A stretch of 64,000 nt of DNA from CAZKAP01 sp964552195 (GCA_964552195.1 CAZKFM010000001.1:434001-498000), one strand, 5' to 3'. Shown: positions 16,755 to 26,082, counted from the stretch's first letter. A program made the numbers and translations. Notes: generated from the sequence alone by a model not told the origin.

Positions 16755-17067
16755 AAGACCTTATTCTAAAAAATAATCCCTTTTACTTCTTGATGCGGTT
16801 ATAAGCTTTGCTTGCTAGCGAAAGAAGTCAGATGATACCCGATGGGGTAGGGTTATAGTACGGCGACTAAAACAACGCGCAAAAACGGATCCTAAGACCT
16901 TATTCTAAAAAATAATCCCTTTTACTTCTTGATGCGGTTATAAGCTTTNNNNNNNNNNNNNNNNNNNNNNNNNNNNNNNNNNNNNNNNNNNNNNNNNNNN
17001 NNNNNNNNNNNNNNNNNNNNNNNNNNNNNNNNNNNNNNNNNNNNNNNNGCTTGCTAGTGAAAGAAGT
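16755..17067. repeat. Direct duplication, offset 139 bases, broken by an assembly gap
   Basis: A stretch starting AAGACCTTATTCTAAA at 16755 and running to AAGAAGT near 16828 recurs from 16894. The second copy stops at TAAGCTTT (16948), is interrupted by 100 N, and resumes with GCTTGCTAG at 17049, which in the first copy follows TAAGCTTT directly. The duplicated piece contains a 14-base arm CCCTTTTACTTCTT that pairs with AAGAAGTAAAAGGG after the gap (about 17062-17075), just downstream of tRNA-Phe on the minus strand. Confidence 0.75.
16949..17048. other. Assembly gap (100 N)
   Basis: A second 100-N placeholder inside a duplicated segment. Comparison with the intact copy at 16755-16828 predicts zero missing bases if the copies are collinear. 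Confidence 0.95.
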
Positions 17068-17086
17068 AAAAGGGATATTTTTATCG

Positions 17087-17159
17087 TGGTACCTCCAGGA
17101 ATCGAACCAGGGACACATGGATTTTCAGTCCATTGCTCTACCAACTGAGCTAAGGTACC
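17087..17159 (-). tRNA. tRNA-Phe (anticodon GAA)
   Basis: A 73-base cloverleaf on the minus strand. The acceptor arm is GGTACCT paired with AGGTACC, the D-arm region reads AGCTCAGTTGGTAGAGC, the anticodon loop is CTGAAAA with GAA at the anticodon, and the T-arm is CCTGGTTCGATTCCTGG. The discriminator base is A and CCA is not encoded. A TATATTTG promoter box lies 44 bases upstream. The repeat field with two assembly gaps lies immediately downstream. Confidence 0.96.
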
Positions 17160-17202
17160 TAACCATAAGTGCTTTCAAGACCAAAATCTTAAAAGGCGGG
17201 TG

Positions 17203-17210
17203 CAAATATA
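17203..17210 (-). promoter_or_regulatory. -7 box of the tRNA-Phe promoter (TATATTTG)
   Basis: A perfect match to the Bacteroidota -7 consensus TAnnTTTG on the minus strand, 44 bases ahead of the tRNA. A TTTG about 24 bases further upstream is a plausible though slightly distant -33 element. Confidence 0.55.
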
Positions 17211-17229
17211 ATCCTAAAATTAGGATTAT
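17208..17229. repeat. Perfect 10-base inverted repeat overlapping the tRNA-Phe promoter
   Basis: ATAATCCTAA and TTAGGATTAT flank two A residues. The palindrome overlaps the edge of the -7 box and fills the spacer to the -33 position, where a repressor would bind. Its AT-richness means it could also be chance. Confidence 0.5.
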
Positions 17230-17402
17230 GAAACCAAATTTTGCGGTCCGTGTATAAAACCTGCTGTTGAGCGGGTCTATACCGTGAAGACCCTTATTTA
17301 TCCGAAGTTAGGGGTCTTCCAGTACAGCTCATATAACCCGATAAAATCAGGTAACTCAGCTGTGAAATGGTTAATTTAGTCCTTCACTTTTTTAGCCTGG
17401 CC

Positions 17403-18140
17403 ATGAAAGTCGTAGTCGATGTTGGCAACAGCCGGATTAAGGTAGGAGTCTTCCATCGCGATACCTTGTTATACGATCGCGAGTCCGCTTCGGACAAGGA
17501 AATGTTCCATGAAGTTCTCAAGCAGATATTCGATCGCTATCCGGATATCGAACACGGAATTTTATCCAGTGTCAGGGAGAACACAAACACCTTCCGGGAT
17601 CTGTTGACCCTTTTCTGTCGAGTTAAGGTGGTCGGGCCTGAGCTCAGGTTTCCTTTTAGGATGGGTTATGCTACACCTGAAACCCTGGGTGCGGATAGAC
17701 TGGTCCTGGCCACCTCCGCCTTGTACTTTCACCCGCGTTCCCATGTGCTGGTCATCGATTCCGGAACCTGCATTACCTACGATTTCATCAATAAGGAACA
17801 CCTGTATTTGGGTGGGGGTATATCTCCGGGTTTGCGGATGAGGTACCGAGCTCTGAATGAATACACGGGCAACCTTCCTTTACTGGAGCCCGCCGGCTTT
17901 CCGGGACTCATCGGAAACTCTACTGAGGAGAGTATCCACAGTGGTGTAATCAAGGGTGTGGTGTTCGAAGTGGATGGCCTGATCGATGCATACAGGAAGG
18001 AATACCCTGATTTAACAGTTATTTTAACGGGGGGAGATGCCCAATTCTTTGCGAAACAGTTAAAAAATTCCATCTTTGCGCACTCCAAATTTTTGCTGAA
18101 AGGCTTGAATTACCTCTTGGAATTCAATATGAATAGATGA
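17403..18140 (+). CDS. coaX: Type III pantothenate kinase
   Basis: 245 residues. It phosphorylates pantothenate in the first step of coenzyme A synthesis, in the cytoplasm. The ASKHA-fold motifs are present: the phosphate loop DVGNSRIKVG (6-15), the GADRL segment before LVLATSAL, VIDSGTCITYDFI with the catalytic Asp, and GGGISPGLRMR. I start at the ATG at 17403, not the upstream ATG at 17367, because the domain begins at MKVVVDVGNS. Its stop overlaps the next gene by four bases, so it heads a co-transcribed envelope-biogenesis cluster, an arrangement common in Flavobacteriaceae. An inverted repeat (GAAGACCC at 17286, GGGTCTTC at 17312) lies in its upstream region. Confidence 0.93.
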   Translation: MKVVVDVGNSRIKVGVFHRDTLLYDRESASDKEMFHEVLKQIFDRYPDIEHGILSSVRENTNTFRDLLTLFCRVKVVGPELRFPFRMGYATPETLGADRLVLATSALYFHPRSHVLVIDSGTCITYDFINKEHLYLGGGISPGLRMRYRALNEYTGNLPLLEPAGFPGLIGNSTEESIHSGVIKGVVFEVDGLIDAYRKEYPDLTVILTGGDAQFFAKQLKNSIFAHSKFLLKGLNYLLEFNMNR

Positions 18141-19417
18141 AAGAATCTATAACATGGGTCCTGGTACTGACCATGGCAGCTTTGGCCTGGGCCCAGGACG
18201 GAAGCATCTCTCCTTATTCGAGTTTTGGTGTTGGGGAATTCAGCCCGGCCGCTACCATAGAAAATCGGTCCATGGGATCATCGGCCGTTTTCGGTGACAG
18301 CATACACATCAATCTGCAGAATCCTTCTGCCTATGGTAAACTCCGGGTGACGACCTATGCCCTGGGACTATCCAACAGAAGGTACAATTTCAAGGAAGGG
18401 GAAAACAGCCAGGAGCTCGGTCTGACCAACATGGAGTATCTGGGGATTGCATTTCCGGTTCATCCGAAGGCAGCCATTGGATTCGGGATCATGCCCTATT
18501 CTGCGGTGGGGTATCGCCTGGAAACTTTTGATGCCAATTCCGTCAATGATACCATAACAAATACCTTCAACGGGGACGGTAGTCTGAACCGTGTATACCT
18601 CTCAGCCGGTGCTAACCCCATTAAGGATCTGTATTTGGGTGTATCGGTGCGGTATAACTTCGGAACCTTAGAGTACAATCGAATTCAAAGCGTACAGAAT
18701 GTACAGTACGGAACGCGGGACTTAAAGGAATCCCGTATCGATGGTTTTGATTTCAATTATGCCCTGACCTATACCCCTATAGTCTACAAGAACTATAGAT
18801 TACACGCCTTTCTGGGTATCGATACTCAAGTAAATCTGGTCTCTCAAAATACGGAACTGCTGGGCTCATTTCAATCGGCCACAGACCAGGAGATTGAGCA
18901 GATCAATGTCGATCTAGGTGCGACAGGACTAGATCGAACGGCCATTACGATTCCAACCCAGTTTTCTTTTGGTCTGGGTGCAGGTATTGATCAGCACTGG
19001 TTTGCGTCGGTGGAATACAGGACTCAGGACTGGAGTGACTTCAGGAATGATTTCCTCGGTCAGGATAATATAGTATATTCACGCGCCAGCAGCATTCGAA
19101 TCGGAGGGTATTATGTGCCCAAATGGGATGCTCTGTCCGGTTTCTACAACCGCGTGGTTTACAGGGCAGGATTGCGTTTTGCCAACTCCGGTACTAATGT
19201 GAACGGAGAGGATATCCGGGACTTTGGCATAACATTTGGTCTTGGTATTCCGATAGGAGGAGGATCCGCTTACGATCTCTTTTCGAATCTCAACATTGGG
19301 CTTGAGTTCGGGAGTCGCGGAACGACCAACGCATCGCTGGTGCAGGAGAACTATACCGGCATAGCTATAGGGCTCTCCCTGAACGACAGATGGTTTATCA
19401 AAAGGCGTATAAACTGA
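18137..19417 (+). CDS. Probable outer-membrane beta-barrel protein
   Basis: 426 residues with a signal peptide (the first 19 residues, ending LAWAQ). The mature N-terminus GSISPYSSFGVGEFSPA, repeated strands ending in aromatic residues and Gly/Asn-rich turns fit a long outer-membrane barrel, loosely like FadL-type transporters. I do not assign a transported substrate. It overlaps coaX by four bases and precedes the TPR protein and lptC, a conserved flavobacterial order. Confidence 0.8.
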   Translation: MKESITWVLVLTMAALAWAQDGSISPYSSFGVGEFSPAATIENRSMGSSAVFGDSIHINLQNPSAYGKLRVTTYALGLSNRRYNFKEGENSQELGLTNMEYLGIAFPVHPKAAIGFGIMPYSAVGYRLETFDANSVNDTITNTFNGDGSLNRVYLSAGANPIKDLYLGVSVRYNFGTLEYNRIQSVQNVQYGTRDLKESRIDGFDFNYALTYTPIVYKNYRLHAFLGIDTQVNLVSQNTELLGSFQSATDQEIEQINVDLGATGLDRTAITIPTQFSFGLGAGIDQHWFASVEYRTQDWSDFRNDFLGQDNIVYSRASSIRIGGYYVPKWDALSGFYNRVVYRAGLRFANSGTNVNGEDIRDFGITFGLGIPIGGGSAYDLFSNLNIGLEFGSRGTTNASLVQENYTGIAIGLSLNDRWFIKRRIN

Positions 19418-19459
19418 TTTGTCGAAAAAAAATGTACATTAACCGCTATAATTCAAAAA

Positions 19460-20836
19460 ATGAAGAAGGAAATCTATTTATCGCTAATTGCGGTCGTTTC
19501 GTCGATAGGTATGGCCTTTTCTCAGCAGGCACAGAATCCTCAGTGCATGACCAACCTTTCTATCTACGCAGAGCATGTCAAGGTAAAAAATTACGATGCC
19601 GCTTATGATCCCTGGAAAATGGTGCTGACCGAGTGTCCCGGTATCAATAAGGCTAATTTCTCTTACGGCGAGCGCATCCTGAAGCACAAGATCAAGAACT
19701 CATCCGGAGCCGAGAAGGACGGTTACATTCAGGATCTGCTGTCGCTGTACGATAAGAGTGGCGAGTATTTCCCACAGAATTACGGTCTGGCCAGCATCAC
19801 CATTGATAAGGTCCTTTTGCAGTATGACAATGAGATGATCTCAAATGATCAGATATATGCTCAGTTTTCGGATGCCTTTGCAAAAGATCTCAATAATTTT
19901 AAGAATCCCAAGGCGCTCTATTTGTATTTCTCTTCCCTGGTGGACCTTCACAAGGCGGGAAAGAAAGACCTGCAGGAAGTTTTTGATGTATATGATGACG
20001 TTATTGCCAAGGTTGAAGTGGAGAATAAAAAGTTGCTTACCGTACTGGAATCACTGCTTCCCAAAGAAGATGCAGGTACCCTGAGCAGTAAGGAAAAGCG
20101 CAGTCTCAAGGTGGCCCAAACCAATTCCGAATCTTATGGTAAGATCACAGCTAGCATTGATGCCAAGCTGGGTGACCTGGCCGATTGCGATAACCTGATA
20201 CCACTCTACAAGAAAAACTTCTCTTCGCATACGACTGACCTGACCTGGATCAAGCGTGCGATGAGTAAGATGTTTGCCAAGGAGTGCACGGATGATCCTC
20301 TGTTCCGTGAACTTCTGGATGCCCGACTGGCCATCGATCCTTCGGCTGAGATTTACTTTTACAAGGGGATACTGGAGCAAAAGGCAGGAGATAACAGCGC
20401 AGCCATAGCGGCATTCAACAAGTCGGTAGACCTGGAAGACGATAAGGATCGCAAGGCGGAAGTACTCTATAAAATTGCTACGATGATGAAGCGCAGCGGT
20501 AAGAAGTCCAGCTCCCGTTCGTATGCGAACAAAGCCCTTTCTCAGAACCCTTCCATTGGAAAAGCATATCTGCTGATTGCGAATCTGTATGCCTCCAGTG
20601 CCAACGATTGCGGCAGCACCACCTTCGAAAAGAAGGCTGTGTACTGGAAGGCAGCGGAAATGGCTCGAAAGGCAGCCCGGGTAGATCCTTCACTCAGGAC
20701 TCAGGCAGCTAAGTCGGCTGAAAGTTATGAGGCCCGTGCCCCATCGCGAACCGAGATTTTCAATTCGGCCATGGAAGGTCAGACCATTACGTTCTCCTGC
20801 TGGATGGGTGGTAGCGTGACGGTTCCTAAATTGTAG
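19460..20836 (+). CDS. Exported tetratricopeptide-repeat protein
   Basis: 458 residues with a signal peptide (the first 23 residues, ending GMAFSQQ). It is helical and Lys-rich. TPR-like units are clearest at about 300-400: AIDPSAEIYFYKGILEQKAGDN, AAFNKSVDLEDD and AYLLIANLYASSANDC. It is periplasmic or outer-membrane-facing and probably a scaffold. Gene order between an outer-membrane barrel and lptC suggests a part in envelope assembly; no more specific role can be read. Confidence 0.8.
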   Translation: MKKEIYLSLIAVVSSIGMAFSQQAQNPQCMTNLSIYAEHVKVKNYDAAYDPWKMVLTECPGINKANFSYGERILKHKIKNSSGAEKDGYIQDLLSLYDKSGEYFPQNYGLASITIDKVLLQYDNEMISNDQIYAQFSDAFAKDLNNFKNPKALYLYFSSLVDLHKAGKKDLQEVFDVYDDVIAKVEVENKKLLTVLESLLPKEDAGTLSSKEKRSLKVAQTNSESYGKITASIDAKLGDLADCDNLIPLYKKNFSSHTTDLTWIKRAMSKMFAKECTDDPLFRELLDARLAIDPSAEIYFYKGILEQKAGDNSAAIAAFNKSVDLEDDKDRKAEVLYKIATMMKRSGKKSSSRSYANKALSQNPSIGKAYLLIANLYASSANDCGSTTFEKKAVYWKAAEMARKAARVDPSLRTQAAKSAESYEARAPSRTEIFNSAMEGQTITFSCWMGGSVTVPKL

Positions 20837-20840
20837 CATA

Positions 20841-21452
20841 TTGAAAGGGTTTTATCCCTCATACACCAAATTCATTGCTGCCGTGGCTTTTGTCATGGCA
20901 GTTTCTTTATGGGGTTGTGATCGAAAATCCCGACCGCCCATACCATTGGGGACACCTAAGTACTATCCACAAGGCATAGCCAGAGACTTCGAGCTGATTT
21001 ATTCGGAGGTCCCCAGACAGCTGAGTTCACAGGATTCGGCCTATACACGGAAAACCATTATTCTCAGGAGTCCGCTCAACGAGAATTACGACAATCTGGA
21101 GTTCAAACACCAGATCTTCCCGGAGGGATTGACGCTTATCATTTATGATGATCAGTCGCAAGAGAGTAGGGTACGTGCCGACTATGGTATCGTATATTCG
21201 CAGACAAACCTCATCGATTTGAGGGGAAATGTTCGTCTGGACAGCCATGACGGTAAGGTTCTGGAAACTCAGCAATTGTATTTCAACCGTACGGACGGCT
21301 GGATCTTTACCGAACAGCCTTTTACCTACACCAATCCGGATGAGGGTACTGTGATGGATGGGGTGGGCATGGATTTTAACCGAGATTTCTCCTTTTTTCA
21401 GGCAGCCAGGACCAACGGGGTAATGGCCATAAGTGAAGAAAACGAAAAATAA
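20841..21452 (+). CDS. lptC: LPS export protein LptC
   Basis: 203 residues. LptC anchors the periplasmic bridge that carries lipopolysaccharide from the LptBFG transporter to the outer membrane. The start codon is TTG at 20841, four bases after the preceding stop; no ATG gives a better N-terminus. A hydrophobic segment ends in SLWGC, compatible with a lipoprotein signal or a membrane anchor. The body shows the beta-jellyroll pattern of the family: IIYDDQSQESRVRADYGIVY, LIDLRGNVRLDSHDGKVLET and LYFNRTDGWIFTEQPF. Confidence 0.87.
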   Translation: MKGFYPSYTKFIAAVAFVMAVSLWGCDRKSRPPIPLGTPKYYPQGIARDFELIYSEVPRQLSSQDSAYTRKTIILRSPLNENYDNLEFKHQIFPEGLTLIIYDDQSQESRVRADYGIVYSQTNLIDLRGNVRLDSHDGKVLETQQLYFNRTDGWIFTEQPFTYTNPDEGTVMDGVGMDFNRDFSFFQAARTNGVMAISEENEK

Positions 21453-21454
21453 GC

Positions 21455-21658
21455 ATGATACAAATCCTCAAATACACCGAGTACGTTTACCTGCTGGTGG
21501 CGGTACTATCGATTGTCAAGGTGGTTAATCTGTGGGGAACCGGAAGCCAGCGATTATGGCTCTTCGTGTTTTTCTTTGTGATTTCCCTGGGCATGTTTTT
21601 CTTCCGCAGGCACATGCGCCAGCGCATCAATGCCCATGTGAAGGATAAAGCCCCATAA
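21455..21658 (+). CDS. Small two-helix membrane protein of unknown function
   Basis: 67 residues with two hydrophobic segments (YVYLLVAVLSIVKVVNLW and LWLFVFFFVISLGMFFF) and a short basic tail (RRHMRQRINAHVK). It starts three bases after lptC and ends two bases before the next gene, so it belongs to the same operon. No family is recognised. Confidence 0.75.
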   Translation: MIQILKYTEYVYLLVAVLSIVKVVNLWGTGSQRLWLFVFFFVISLGMFFFRRHMRQRINAHVKDKAP

Positions 21659-21659
21659 G

Positions 21660-22952
21660 GTGGAAACGTATTTTCTGGTTGTCATAATAACCTCACTGAT
21701 TTTCTCGGCCTTCTTTTCCGGGATGGAAATCGCCTTCGTTTCCGCGAATAAAATCCATATTGAAATAGAGAAGAAACAAGAGGGGCTTCTGGCAAAACTT
21801 CTTGCCCGGATAACGGACAAGCCTTCGCGTTTCATAGCCAGTATGCTGATCGGGAATAATCTCGCCCTGGTCATTTACGGGTACTTCATGGGGAGACTCC
21901 TGGAAAACACCATACAGGACACATTTCCGGAGAAATACGCCCTGCTCAACCTCTTCTTCGGGGACCTGAAGCTGTTCACACATACCTTTATATCGACTTT
22001 GATCATATTGCTTACGGCGGAGTTTCTCCCAAAAGTCATTTTTCAGATTTATTCCAATCAACTTCTCAAGCTGCTTTCCCTGCCGGCCTATCTGTTCCAC
22101 AGCCTGTTTTCCATTTTTTCCCGAGCCGTAGTGGGGTTCTCCGACCTGCTTCTGAAAATCTTCTTCAAGACGCAGGGGGATGAGGCCCAGCTTACCTTCT
22201 CCAAGCTCGAGTTGGGGGATTATATAACGGAACAGATGGAGTCTCTGGATAAAAATGAGGATGTGGATTCCGAAATTCAACTCTTCCAGAACGCCTTGGA
22301 GTTTTCTGAAGTCAAGGCTCGTGAGGCCATGATTCCCAGAACGGAGATCATTGCCATGGACTGGTCGGAGAGTCCGGCAAAGCTGCTCGAATTATTCAGC
22401 GAGACAGGGTATTCCAAAATCCTTATCCACAAAGATAATCTGGACGAAATCATTGGGTACGTGCACTCCTTTGAGATGTTCAAGAAGCCCAAATCGGTTC
22501 AGAGCATACTCCGTCCCGTGGAGTTCGTACCGGAGAGCATGCTCATACACGAGATCCTGAATGTACTGATCCGAAAACGACGAAGCATGGCGGTGGTACT
22601 GGACGAATATGGGGGTACTTCAGGCATACTAACAGTAGAAGATATCGTGGAGGAACTCTTCGGCGAAATCCATGACGAGCACGATACCATTACATTGATC
22701 GAGGAGCAATTGAGCGAGCACCAGTGGAAATTCTCTGCCCGGCACGAGGTCGATTACCTGAATGAGCAATACGAACTTGAACTCCCGGTGGGTGATGAAT
22801 ACGAAACTCTTGGAGGTCTGGTTATACACGAAACCGGAGAGATTCCTGAGCAGGACACCGAACTCCGGATCGAGGGGTATATCTTGCGGGTGCTGGAAGT
22901 ATCCAACAATAAAATCGATACCGTGCTGCTGACCCGGACAGAGCCCGATTAG
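21660..22952 (+). CDS. HlyC/CorC (CNNM-type) membrane protein with CBS domains
   Basis: 430 residues, start codon GTG at 21660. The N-terminal DUF21 domain has about four membrane segments (for example FLVVIITSLIFSAFFSGMEIAF and FISTLIILLTAEFLPKVIF). A CBS pair follows at about 210-335, including VKAREAMIPRTEIIAMD and RKRRSMAVVLDEYGGTSG. A C-terminal CorC_HlyC domain lies at about 345-425. The CNNM class is linked to magnesium or other divalent ion export. The label hemolysin is historical. It resembles GldE in architecture, but the neighbours (lptC, ppiD) are not those of gldE, so I do not use that name. Confidence 0.87.
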   Translation: METYFLVVIITSLIFSAFFSGMEIAFVSANKIHIEIEKKQEGLLAKLLARITDKPSRFIASMLIGNNLALVIYGYFMGRLLENTIQDTFPEKYALLNLFFGDLKLFTHTFISTLIILLTAEFLPKVIFQIYSNQLLKLLSLPAYLFHSLFSIFSRAVVGFSDLLLKIFFKTQGDEAQLTFSKLELGDYITEQMESLDKNEDVDSEIQLFQNALEFSEVKAREAMIPRTEIIAMDWSESPAKLLELFSETGYSKILIHKDNLDEIIGYVHSFEMFKKPKSVQSILRPVEFVPESMLIHEILNVLIRKRRSMAVVLDEYGGTSGILTVEDIVEELFGEIHDEHDTITLIEEQLSEHQWKFSARHEVDYLNEQYELELPVGDEYETLGGLVIHETGEIPEQDTELRIEGYILRVLEVSNNKIDTVLLTRTEPD

Positions 22953-23020
22953 CAAAGCGTAATCCTTTCTATTTTAAGCGGAATGTCCTATTTTCGCGCC
23001 CTACATGTAAATGCAGTATT

Positions 23021-25120
23021 ATGGCGATTCTCGGTGATATTCGAAAGAGGTCAATGCTCCTGATCATAGTGATCGGTGGAGCGCTTTTCATTTTTATCAT
23101 TTCGAGCATATTCGAGGGAGGATTTGGTGGCGGCTCCAAGGCGGGTGATGCAGTGGTTCGGGTAGACGATCAGGCCATCTCGTATGAAGAATTCAATCGG
23201 AGCATGGAGCGTATGTCCCGGCAGGCGGCTGGTCGCATGAGCGATACTCAGATATCCAACAGCGTCTTCGAATCCGAGGTGCGCAGGGCCCTGTTGGGTG
23301 AGATTTTCGAAGAGCTCGGTTTTTCCGTTGAGGCCGACCAGATCGCCGATTATGTGGAGCAGGCCGGCTGGCACCGGAGCGTACCCGAGTTTGCAGACGA
23401 GCAGGGTAACTTCGATCGAAACAATTTCCTGAATACCATATTCGATTGGAAGGAAAACGATCCCGCACGCTACGAAGCGTGGCAGGAGGACGAGAAGCAG
23501 ATCGTATTCCTCTCCAAGGACCGCATGCTTCAGAACCTGGTTAAGGCCGGTATGACTGCCTCCCTGGAAGAGGGGATTTTCAACTACCACACGGAAAATG
23601 ATAAGGTGGAAATCGAGTTCCTGCGTGTGCCTTATACCTCAGTGCCGGATAGCACCATAGCCGTATCCAAGGACGAGATTGCCGCTTATGTCAAAGAACA
23701 TGCAGACGATTTCAAGCAGGAAGACGCCAGGAACATTCGCTATGTATACTTTGAACTCAAGCCCTCCGAGGCCGATAAGAAGAGGGCAGAAGAGCGGTTT
23801 TTGGCTCTTTTAAACGATACCTCTATACCGCAAGATAACTTTGCTCTGACCACCGATTTGGATGCCTTCTTCGGGAACTACTCGGATCAGCCACTGGATA
23901 CCCTGCCCAAGACCAAGGCCCAGCTGCCGTCTCAGGTGCAGGATACCATCGAATCGATGGAAGTTGGCCAGGTGTTCGGACCCTACCAGGACGGGGACAC
24001 CTTCAATGCGATCCGCTTGATCGGGAAAGAAAAGGACGGCAACGTCAGGGCGAGACACGTGCTCATCGCCTACGAAGGTGCGCAGCGCGCCAATCCGGAT
24101 ATTACCCGGACCAAAGAAGATGCCCGCATCAAGGCCGAAGGAGTTTTGGCCGAGGCGCGTAAGTCAGGGGCGGATTTCGCAAAACTGGCCGAAGACAATT
24201 CGGACGGCCCTACCGCTTCACGAGGGGGAGACCTGGGCTTTTTCCAGAAAGACAGGGGCATGGCCCAGGAGTTTCAGGATTTCTGTTTCAGCAATCCTAC
24301 AGGAGCAATAGGGCTGGTAGAAACGGACTTCGGGTTCCATGTGATCAAGGTCGAGGAAAAGCAGGATCTTTTCCAGGTGGCGCGTCTCGTTAAGGAGGTT
24401 ATACCCTCAGAAGAAACGGAAAACAGCATTTTCAACGACGCTGTAAAATTCGAAAAAGAGGTATTGGAGGCAGATGCCGACCGGTTTGCTGATATCGCTG
24501 CTCAATCGAGTTACCAGGTGCGGCCTGTGAACAAGATGAAGGCCATGGACGAGGTGCTTCCCGGACTGGGTGCACGCCGGCAGATTGTGCGCTGGGCGTT
24601 TAACAAGGAGACTTCGGTCGGAGAAATTCAGAAATTCGAGCTTCCCGAAGGGTATGTGATCGTTCAGATGACCAAGGAATTCGAGGAAGGCACCATGAGT
24701 GTGGAAGAAGCCTCTGCCAAAGCACGCCCCGAGATTTTAAAGGCCCGTAAGGCGAAAATGCTGATGGAAAAGTATGTGGGCATGGACATGCTGGAGATTG
24801 CCAAAGAGGCAAATGTTCCGGTCAGTAAGAGTTCGGCCCTGACCCTTTCGGCTCCAACCTTGCCCGGGGCGGGACGTGAGCCCGCTGTGGTGGGCGAGGC
24901 ATTTGCACTGGAGGAAGGTGCTACATCGGGATTGATTGAAGGTGAAACCGGCATATTCATGGTTAAGCTTTTGGACTTCAACGAAGCGATAAAGCTTCCG
25001 AATTTTGCCCCATTCAGCACCACTAAGAGCAGAACCCGTCTTAACCGGGTAGCGAGCAATTTCTACAATTCGATTAAGGAAGGGGCAGAGATCGAGGACA
25101 GGCGAGCTGAATTTTTCTAG
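23021..25120 (+). CDS. PpiD-like periplasmic chaperone / peptidylprolyl isomerase
   Basis: 699 residues. One N-terminal membrane anchor (RSMLLIIVIGGALFIFIISSIF) leaves the rest in the periplasm. A SurA_N/PpiD-type chaperone region follows (VVRVDDQAISYEEFNRSME and onward). A PpiC-type rotamase domain lies at about 345-455: ARHVLIAYEG, FAKLAEDNSDGPTASRGG, LGFFQKDRGMAQEFQDF and DFGFHVIKV. A second degenerate parvulin-like part lies near the C-terminus. Its role is folding of newly exported envelope proteins. It is the last gene of the run that starts at coaX and converges on the GHMP kinase gene. Confidence 0.88.
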   Translation: MAILGDIRKRSMLLIIVIGGALFIFIISSIFEGGFGGGSKAGDAVVRVDDQAISYEEFNRSMERMSRQAAGRMSDTQISNSVFESEVRRALLGEIFEELGFSVEADQIADYVEQAGWHRSVPEFADEQGNFDRNNFLNTIFDWKENDPARYEAWQEDEKQIVFLSKDRMLQNLVKAGMTASLEEGIFNYHTENDKVEIEFLRVPYTSVPDSTIAVSKDEIAAYVKEHADDFKQEDARNIRYVYFELKPSEADKKRAEERFLALLNDTSIPQDNFALTTDLDAFFGNYSDQPLDTLPKTKAQLPSQVQDTIESMEVGQVFGPYQDGDTFNAIRLIGKEKDGNVRARHVLIAYEGAQRANPDITRTKEDARIKAEGVLAEARKSGADFAKLAEDNSDGPTASRGGDLGFFQKDRGMAQEFQDFCFSNPTGAIGLVETDFGFHVIKVEEKQDLFQVARLVKEVIPSEETENSIFNDAVKFEKEVLEADADRFADIAAQSSYQVRPVNKMKAMDEVLPGLGARRQIVRWAFNKETSVGEIQKFELPEGYVIVQMTKEFEEGTMSVEEASAKARPEILKARKAKMLMEKYVGMDMLEIAKEANVPVSKSSALTLSAPTLPGAGREPAVVGEAFALEEGATSGLIEGETGIFMVKLLDFNEAIKLPNFAPFSTTKSRTRLNRVASNFYNSIKEGAEIEDRRAEFF

Positions 25121-25143
25121 GAAGTCTGTAGTGTCTTCCAGGG

Positions 25144-26082
25144 TCAGCCGCCGTTTAGGATAATCCGCTCGTAGGGAAGGACGGTACGGTAGCCCTTATC
25201 CGCAAAATAGGAGGGTGTGTATTTCGATTCGCCGTAAGCAAGGACGAAGTCACCACCCCATGCCCCCAGGCTCTTGATTGCGCCCTTAAAGTCGCTGAAG
25301 GACTCCTTCTGAACGGAGGGAATACCTCCCAGAGCACGGGATACGAGCCGTTCGTGTTCAGTGATCAGCCGGACAAAATCCGCCTCCCTGGCACCCTGGA
25401 ACAATTCCTGCGATATTTCACTGATTTTCTTGCCGATAGCCGGATCTAAGGGTTGATTTTCCCGATACTGCTGAATGCCCTGCCTGCTGTCTTGCTTTCG
25501 GTTGAGATACACGAAAAACAGCTGTTCATGGAAATCGGGAAAGAAGGTACCTTCCTGAATTTCCGGATGTTCATCCTTTACCCGATACAATATAGGCCTT
25601 GAATGGCCTGCACAAGCGATATCGTAACCGCTTCCGCCAAAGGTGTTCCAGAGCAATTGGTAGGGGTCCACACCGGCCCAGAGCGACAGGTTGTGTATCA
25701 GGGTAGAAGAGCTCCCAAGGCCCCATTCCCTTGGAAATTCAAGTCGTGAGCTGACGCGGATATTACCTGATGATTGCAGAAAATCGGTCTTCAGGCGGCG
25801 GCACTGTCGGAGCAGTTGCCATAGCCGTTGGCCTACGCCTTCATCCGTGCAATCCTCCAACCGGAGTTCGGGTAGCGAAAATGTTCCCTGGAACCAGACT
25901 TTTCCCTCTGCATCCCGGCTTTCCCAAAGCATTCGGGCGGGAACCGCAGGCCCAGGAGCGGACTCAACAAGCAAAGTCTGTCCCATTCGGGTAGGGAGCC
26001 CCAGGGCCCAGTACCCGTCGAGTACGAGGTACTCTCCGCTGAGAAGGAGCTTGCCGTGGCTGTAAAACTGTTGAGGTTCCAT
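25144..26082 (-). CDS. GYDIA family GHMP kinase
   Basis: 312 residues. The name-giving motif GYDIACAGHSRPI is at about 155-167, and the GHMP ATP loop appears as EWGLGSSSTLIHNLS at about 115-129. The N-terminus SHGKLLLSGEYLVLDG is mevalonate-kinase-like, and a late glycine-rich stretch (GAWGGDF) matches GHMP motif 3. The gene follows HMG-CoA reductase after four bases, so the product very likely acts in the mevalonate pathway. Which step it catalyses is not established to my knowledge; phosphomevalonate or mevalonate phosphorylation are the obvious options. Confidence 0.88.
   Translation of the reverse strand: MEPQQFYSHGKLLLSGEYLVLDGYWALGLPTRMGQTLLVESAPGPAVPARMLWESRDAEGKVWFQGTFSLPELRLEDCTDEGVGQRLWQLLRQCRRLKTDFLQSSGNIRVSSRLEFPREWGLGSSSTLIHNLSLWAGVDPYQLLWNTFGGSGYDIACAGHSRPILYRVKDEHPEIQEGTFFPDFHEQLFFVYLNRKQDSRQGIQQYRENQPLDPAIGKKISEISQELFQGAREADFVRLITEHERLVSRALGGIPSVQKESFSDFKGAIKSLGAWGGDFVLAYGESKYTPSYFADKGYRTVLPYERIILNGG

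Noticed and set aside
20841..21662. Mis-assigned starts because lptC begins with TTG and the HlyC/CorC gene with GTG
   Set aside because: Both positions give tight gene spacing and correct N-termini, and no better ATG exists.
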